Below, piece after piece: positions 61,201-64,000 of a stretch of 64,000 bases of DNA. This stretch comes from Prochlorococcus sp. AG-363-C20 (GTDB lineage: Bacteria; Cyanobacteriota; Cyanobacteriia; PCC-6307; Cyanobiaceae), in assembly GCA_003280295.1 (NCBI GenBank), contig QCFI01000001.1, forward strand, positions 78,400 through 142,399, given 5' to 3'. The position numbers and the translations under genes are program-made. Numbering within the stretch: position 1 is the first letter of the stretch; each line of letters opens with the position of its first letter. Under the pieces are notes generated by a model. The model was not told the origin of the DNA, did not search any database, and worked only from the letters and a program-made list of their open reading frames with translations.

Positions 61201-61831
61201 AGGTATTTATATTGGCTATTCACAAACTAAATGGGTAAGTGAGCGGCTTGTTTCTGAAGCAGGTAAGAAAGGTTTGTCAACTACAATTTATAGGCCTCCT
61301 TTGATTGGAGGTCACTCTAGGACTGGTTATTGGAATGATGGAGATTTGCTTCAAAGATTGCTTCAGGGCTGTGTAGCTTTAGGAAAAGCTCCCCAATTAT
61401 CATGGGAGCTTGATTTGGTACCGGTTGATTATGTCTCTGAGGCAGTTTCAGCTTTGGCTTGGACTACTGAAGCTAAAAATCGTTGCTTCCATTTACAGCA
61501 TCCTCGACCGTTAATGCTCAATGACCTTCTTAACCAATTTATATCGGATGGAGATGTCCTAAAACTAGTTCCGATGGACCAGTGGTTATCTGCAATTGAA
61601 GCTGAACCAACAAATCCATTGTATCCATTACGAACATTCTTTCAAAAGAGGTGGGGGCCAGAACAGCTTACCTATCCTGAATTGAATGCTCTAGGTGTGC
61701 GTGCTCGCCCAAGTTGTTTATTCACCCAATCTATACTTGAGCCATTAAATGTGCGATGTCCAGATTTTGATGAATTGATGGAGCCATGGGCTCGATCCCT
61801 TCTTGGAAATTCTTTGGCTATTTCTTCATGA
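55247..61831 (+). CDS. AT-less fully reducing type I polyketide synthase with terminal thioester reductase
   Basis: 2194 residues. Domains by motif: ketosynthase about 5-435 (DTACSSSL Cys181, EAHGTGT His316, KTNLGHGE His356); then only about 150 residues with a GYPFSRQSYWW linker near 588 and no acyltransferase (no GHSxG); dehydratase about 645-900 (His662 in DHRIRETLVFP, Asp813); a structural KR segment 900-1090; enoylreductase about 1095-1415 (HSAAGGVGQAALQIAQ); ketoreductase about 1430-1690 (TGAFGGVG, Ser1573, Tyr1586, Asn1590); ACP with Ser1749 in LGLDSL; thioester reductase about 1825-2190 (ITGSSGFLGAYLLAG, Tyr1991, Lys1995). Such a module would make a saturated chain, probably iteratively, and release it as aldehyde or alcohol. 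Malonyl loading must come in trans, perhaps from FabD. The dehydratase glycine of HxxxGxxxxP is Glu666. Confidence 0.93.
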   Translation: MSMRDPIAIVGIGCRLPGGIDTPEKFWEILAEGRDVITEVPSRRWNLDLHFNSDPQNPLTQHVRRGGFLEDIDYFDPGFFGITPREAVCLDPQQRLLLEVAWRSIENAGQPVDVIRGRQIGVFIGISSADYSSLLWASNEDYVTPDNEPFILPGNTGCIAANRLSYFLDLKGPSFTVDTACSSSLVAVHLACESLCRGESEMAFAGGVQSLIHPGIQMSFCKAGLLSPDGRCKSFDAEANGYVRSEGAGIVLLKPLAAALRDCDQIHAVIRGTAVNSDGRSQGLAAPSQRSQAACVRDAFQSAGIEPKHTQYVEAHGTGTRQGDPIELRALGSVLGAGRSNEQPCRVGSVKTNLGHGETAAGITGLIKAALCVRERKLPPSLHFRNPNPSVNFTGLGLQVQTELESFPNPLAPLIVGVSSFGFGGTNAHAVLSDLSKDETPKNQDSVQEPPLNLLCLSARTQPALDELISLYASFINNNKKLRLNDLCASNNLGRTLFSYRFIAVAVDLDDLLEQLEGEKTPAWKGESSIAIGKHDQIDPSLKDLRLGLSIHEGREKYESLAIAIGKGYLFDWSALHSSFPHEKVKLPGYPFSRQSYWWSRLGQDTSKTSLWLDHLGKTVHKEKETTLDQSLIKLNPLHIPGSAAHYQGSLLSKNCFDLTDHRIRETLVFPGAGYISLALNMQEENSQQKKLRAFKLDNPLRISDESIIFHALFEEGILTFYSNESSQKKWNRHGELKIDLEGSNDFENIPSIPSLPSEARSIDLTDFYKGLATLGLNYGPFYRSIHSLHAIPGEAWGELVRPSNAPDRCLIDGCFQIVAACSDLEGSSGQLFLPIGLEKMIINQWPLPDKFRCHAVLKPSDDDGVNLNADLTLESEEQPLGSIVGLKLRRLTRSLIDLLFPLNEVVVDEPNLFQTSWIPLEISSEEELVFQDETIYLVGVSEIKTTELSYWSDANNLLLQPLSIDSDWFFESASVIFWPDLSQSSPELSVKDLLQVLQRINSGQVKSFLLVLEGDGPASTAMAAFLRTAMLEISSCRLTTLHLPQEVKEHPKGNVWGQIWSATNQHSELRWFDGVLQVPQLMLLDEERFRIASDGSGRLEGLHKKRLGFTPLLPGEVEVAVEATGLNFRDVLNALGLLKEHISSLGLDDETRLPFGGEAVGRVVALGEGVDQDLLGKKVIVALTAGCLASHVVARSELCVLLPKGITVKEGASFSTAFLTASYGLNSLADLKAGEIVLIHSAAGGVGQAALQIAQRAGARIFATASMPKQAALLKQGVEKVYDSRSINFADDILADTNGRGVDVVINSLKGAWVEASFRALSKGGRFVELGKIEVWSKEEALERRPDVNYFPFDLLEVAVTHPIEIRRLLIQLMKEIEKGSLHLLPLEVWPLEKCEDAFRYMAQARHVGKVVINQCSKNNPIAISSNASYLVTGAFGGVGLKLLSWLVEKGARSLILVGRSVEDPGPKAMRLLEEIESKGIKCIRVNYDLATNVIRANKQEDLLSHAVQSLPEEKPLRGVFHAAGILRDRSISKLNFSELEAVMAPKLQGWRRIENLIENISELDFLIGFSSVAALLGSPGQAAYSAANGSMEGYFNFEKTKTIRLFVQWGPWSGDGMAAGLDRRFAGVGIRMIEPSKALNALERLLQRGDGGIVAILDNDWTKLASQALSRQRSWFSSLLENLGPSPSERLWSKLEKFPDSERQSMLMKELRAILANVMAAEADDEESLDPSSIDSSDSLFNLGLDSLMAVEFAAIVQTELGIRLDLDAFSDDPSLDGLAEISLRQIVPQLGEITNEVLNLSQEAKLDDDWNCPSVTTQKTPGEKILITGSSGFLGAYLLAGQLERWPDLRVSCLVRAQSEKNGLDRIRTNLCRYDLWKPSWEKRIEPVIGDLSLPSFGLEPENFAKLASGIRGILHNGAQLSQMATYAQLAATNVGGTKEVLRLATFDKPLRVELISSVSVFEAAAYRNCELPEDKDLKDWRGIYIGYSQTKWVSERLVSEAGKKGLSTTIYRPPLIGGHSRTGYWNDGDLLQRLLQGCVALGKAPQLSWELDLVPVDYVSEAVSALAWTTEAKNRCFHLQHPRPLMLNDLLNQFISDGDVLKLVPMDQWLSAIEAEPTNPLYPLRTFFQKRWGPEQLTYPELNALGVRARPSCLFTQSILEPLNVRCPDFDELMEPWARSLLGNSLAISS

Positions 61832-63057
61832 GTAGCTGGGTATCCCTAGCACTATTGTTGGCTTTAGCTTCTCAAGTTTTGTTGGTAACTCTTTTCTCTT
61901 GGCAAATTAGATGTAGACGTAATGAGTACCTTTCCTGGGGTGGTGAGCCAACTGGAGGTTGGCCTTCTGCAGAAGTTATTTTGTGCTTACGTGGTGCTGG
62001 AGAAAGCCTTCCATCGATGTTGACTTCTCTTGCTGGACAAAGGTATGCGGGCAAATGGCGATTACAGATTATTGTTGATTCATTTGATGATCCCTCTTGG
62101 AAGATTGTTCAGGAATTTGTGGATACTCAATCTCATATTTTGAAGGCTAATTGGCAAGATCTCAAGCTTCAGACACTTGCAAAAAGACCTATAAGAGGAT
62201 CACTTAAGTGTGCATCACTTCTTCAAGCTTTTAGTAAGTTAAATAGTGAGTCTGAAGTGATTGCAATAATTGATGCAGATGCCGTTGTTAGGCCAGATTG
62301 GTTGTCTAATCTTGTGCAGGCATGCTGTCAGCCAGGAGTAGGAGCAGTTTCTGGGAATCGTTGGTTTGTTCCTGGAGGAATGAAATTAATGCCTTGGACT
62401 AGATCTGTCTGGAATGCAGGAGCATTGGTTCTTATGACTTTGTTCTCAATTCCATGGGGTGGATCTTTGGCAGTGCGACGTGAAGTAGTAGATGCGGCGA
62501 GTTGGAAGGTATTACTTAGATCTGGTCTTTGTGAAGACACTGGTTTGCTAGGTCCTTTGAACGAGTTAGGGCTGAGGTATGTCTTTAGGCCTGAGTTGCT
62601 GATAGTTGACCGTGATGAAAATATAAGTTTCGTTCATTTATCTAAATGGATTACACGTCAGTTACTAACTGCACGTCTTCATCATCCTGCTTGGCCAGTG
62701 ATTTTTTTGCACGGTGTTGGTACATTTTTTTTGTTATTAGGATCAATTCTTAATGGGGATTGGCAATCTGTTGTTATTTATGAGATTGGTTGCTTGGGCC
62801 TATTGGTTTGGATTGAGGCAATTGCCATGCAACGTCCACCACACTCGTTATTGGGATGGGCCTTCGCTTTGTTAATTGGGCAGTTTGTTAATGGCTTTGC
62901 AACTCTTGCCGCTCTTTCAACAAACAAGGTTGAATGGAGTGAAATTGTCTACAAAGTAACCCTCAATCCAAGAGGTGTAGCCCTTATGACTCCTCCAAAA
63001 TCAATTGACGTAGAATCAACATCGAGTTTTTTAAGTTCCTCTCAAAACGACCAATAA
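61828..63057 (+). CDS. Membrane family 2 glycosyltransferase (ceramide-glucosyltransferase-like)
   Basis: About 409 residues from ATG 61828 (MSSWVSLALLLALASQ), overlapping the synthase stop as ATGA; the track's longer start at 61786 lies inside the synthase. An N-terminal membrane span precedes a GT-A domain with the DxD-type VIAIIDADAVVRPDWL, then VSGNRWFVPGG and a late acceptor segment WITRQLLTARLHHP. Membrane spans close the protein. This layout is that of GT2/GT21 processive or ceramide-type enzymes. It is a good candidate to glycosylate the synthase product. Its 3' end overlaps the convergent SRPBCC gene by 74 bases. Confidence 0.83.
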   Translation: MSSWVSLALLLALASQVLLVTLFSWQIRCRRNEYLSWGGEPTGGWPSAEVILCLRGAGESLPSMLTSLAGQRYAGKWRLQIIVDSFDDPSWKIVQEFVDTQSHILKANWQDLKLQTLAKRPIRGSLKCASLLQAFSKLNSESEVIAIIDADAVVRPDWLSNLVQACCQPGVGAVSGNRWFVPGGMKLMPWTRSVWNAGALVLMTLFSIPWGGSLAVRREVVDAASWKVLLRSGLCEDTGLLGPLNELGLRYVFRPELLIVDRDENISFVHLSKWITRQLLTARLHHPAWPVIFLHGVGTFFLLLGSILNGDWQSVVIYEIGCLGLLVWIEAIAMQRPPHSLLGWAFALLIGQFVNGFATLAALSTNKVEWSEIVYKVTLNPRGVALMTPPKSIDVESTSSFLSSSQNDQ

Positions 63058-63568
63058 ATAATGGTTTCAAGAACCCTGGGAGGGCGGGATCGATTTCGAT
63101 CCGGTGAGCGATGAGGGTGCCATTACTTACTGGAATTAATATCCAGTTGCCTTCGAGTTTTTGTATCAGGTTACCTTTAATGAGTTGATAATTAATCATA
63201 CTTTTTGGCTTTTCTTCCACTTGGATTAAAGCCTTTATTTTTAATCCGAAGGTATAAGCTCCTTTATATGTTTGCTCAATTTTTAGTTGTGTTCCTTTGC
63301 GACTGATTAGCTTAACCTCCTTTATATCAGGCATATGTAAGGCAGTACTTTCATGATTCGTGAGGACACTCCATGCCTGACTTGGTGAAACCGGTACTAT
63401 GATTGAGGCAGTAGTTACACCATTAATTCTGCGCACTACAGCTTCCTTCTCTTGAGCTAAAGACGAATTTATTGATAAAGGAGGGCTTACGATCAGTGTT
63501 AATAGGAGTGCACTATTTACAGAGCTCCTTCTTAACTTCTTGTGCCGGATTCCATTAATAACAACCAT
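62984..63568 (-). CDS. Secreted SRPBCC-family (polyketide cyclase / lipid transport-like) protein
   Basis: 194 residues. A signal peptide of about 38 residues (LLLTLIVSPPLSINSSLAQ) leads to an SRPBCC domain: ASIIVPVSPSQAWSVLTNHES at the opening, the basic turn KEVKLISRKGTQLKIEQTY and the long C-terminal helix FIGRFERNLKNSMLILRQLI. This fold encloses hydrophobic ligands; similar proteins act as cyclases or carry lipids. A periplasmic or luminal lipid carrier for the neighbouring pathway is possible. It ends within the GT2 gene on the other strand. Confidence 0.78.
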   Translation of the reverse strand: MVVINGIRHKKLRRSSVNSALLLTLIVSPPLSINSSLAQEKEAVVRRINGVTTASIIVPVSPSQAWSVLTNHESTALHMPDIKEVKLISRKGTQLKIEQTYKGAYTFGLKIKALIQVEEKPKSMINYQLIKGNLIQKLEGNWILIPVSNGTLIAHRIEIDPALPGFLKPLFIGRFERNLKNSMLILRQLILEES

Positions 63569-63601
63569 ACTGAGAAATTACGGGGAGTCCCTAGGATTTT
63601 C

Positions 63602-64000
63602 TTGGAAGATGTTGAAACATCATCGCGCACTTATTTTTTAAGTGGTTTTGATCCAAGAGGTGCGGCTCATTACAAGCGTTTGTTTCAGCTTGAACTTAGT
63701 CCTCTTGGCTGGCGACTGGGTAGCCGCCTAAGCGATGGGCTGATAACTCGCTGGCCACTTAAGCAGATTAATGGTAGTGATAACAGAATGCCCTCGGAAT
63801 TTTGCTTTTTGCATTGGGATGATATTGCAAAGGCTAACTGGCCGCGAAACCCTTTGATCCTTCTAAAGCAATGCTTTGGATATGCCTGGTGGTATTTATT
63901 GAGAGGCGGTTTAATTTTTAAGGTGGCTCATCTATGCCCTGGAGTGGCTTTATGTGGAGCTTATCCTTTGCTTTTTCTGGCTTTTTCTTTTTTGGGAGCT
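63602..64000 (+). CDS. Unknown protein cut by the right edge, with a C-terminal hydrophobic segment
   Basis: Not in the ORF track because it is open at the edge. The frame reads TTG 63602 as MEDVETSSRTYFLSGFDPRG, followed by AAHYKRLFQLELSPLGWRLG, and ends in a hydrophobic span (LCPGVALCGAYPLLFLAFSF). An AGGA lies five bases before the TTG, which supports this start; no ATG or GTG is available. It is divergent from the SRPBCC gene by 33 bases. I do not recognise the family. A role beside the lipid cluster is only positional. Confidence 0.6.
   Translation, partial: MEDVETSSRTYFLSGFDPRGAAHYKRLFQLELSPLGWRLGSRLSDGLITRWPLKQINGSDNRMPSEFCFLHWDDIAKANWPRNPLILLKQCFGYAWWYLLRGGLIFKVAHLCPGVALCGAYPLLFLAFSFLGA

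Overview
The window looks like chromosome of a marine picocyanobacterium of the Prochlorococcus type, probably a low-light lineage. The evidence is low GC by eye, dense short-spaced genes, a complete alpha-carboxysome operon with Form IA Rubisco, both light-independent (chlL/chlB/chlN) and light-dependent (por) protochlorophyllide reductases, psaM, and the aldehyde-forming/deformylating pair aar-ado next to accA. The low-light assignment is an inference from the extra shell gene csoS1E and the large polyketide synthase. No tRNA, rRNA, CRISPR array or insertion sequence was seen.

Layout. 0-5.3 kb: the edge of a histidine phosphatase gene, a CPBP membrane protease, a small FtsL-like protein with ftsI, and a transaldolase carrying a C-terminal EF-hand pair. 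5.4-10.4 kb (minus strand): a small unknown protein, a geranylgeranyl-reductase-like flavoprotein, frr, pyrH, cobO and a resident tyrosine recombinase. 10.5-17.4 kb: hemH with a chlorophyll-binding-like tail, ilvB with a C-terminal zinc ribbon, an SNase-like secreted protein, then a minus-strand group pgeF / Tab2-like / S1-like. 17.4-25.7 kb: creatininase-family protein, ado, aar, accA, SDR, folE, then trpF, a site-2 protease and a lipoate-ligase-like protein. 26.1-31.8 kb: psaM (absent from the ORF track), a membrane protein, por, and chlN-chlB-chlL.

32.1-42.9 kb is the carboxysome locus: a small unknown protein divergent from csoS1D, rdgB, then csoS1-rbcL-rbcS-csoS2-csoSCA-csoS4A-csoS4B-csoS1E-acRAF-like-cbbX. 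Three hairpins separate csoS1, rbcL, rbcS and csoS2. They could set transcript stability or partial termination, so that Rubisco, shell and scaffold are made in different amounts from one operon.

43-52.5 kb holds housekeeping genes (RidA, gloB, hisG, an ABC exporter, GNAT, a pair of small glycosyltransferases, dnaA, a glutathione S-transferase-like protein). 52.7-64 kb is the most unusual part. An MFS transporter, an MGDG-synthase-like glycosyltransferase, a 2194-residue one-module polyketide synthase and a membrane GT2 glycosyltransferase run in one direction, the last three overlapping by 1-4 nt. A secreted SRPBCC lipid-binding-type protein converges on them, and an unknown gene runs off the right edge. 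The synthase reads KS-(no AT)-DH-ER-KR-ACP-thioester reductase. I infer a fatty-acid-like saturated chain released as an aldehyde or alcohol and then glycosylated: a compact glycolipid pathway comparable in logic to heterocyst glycolipid synthesis, but in a unicellular non-heterocystous organism.
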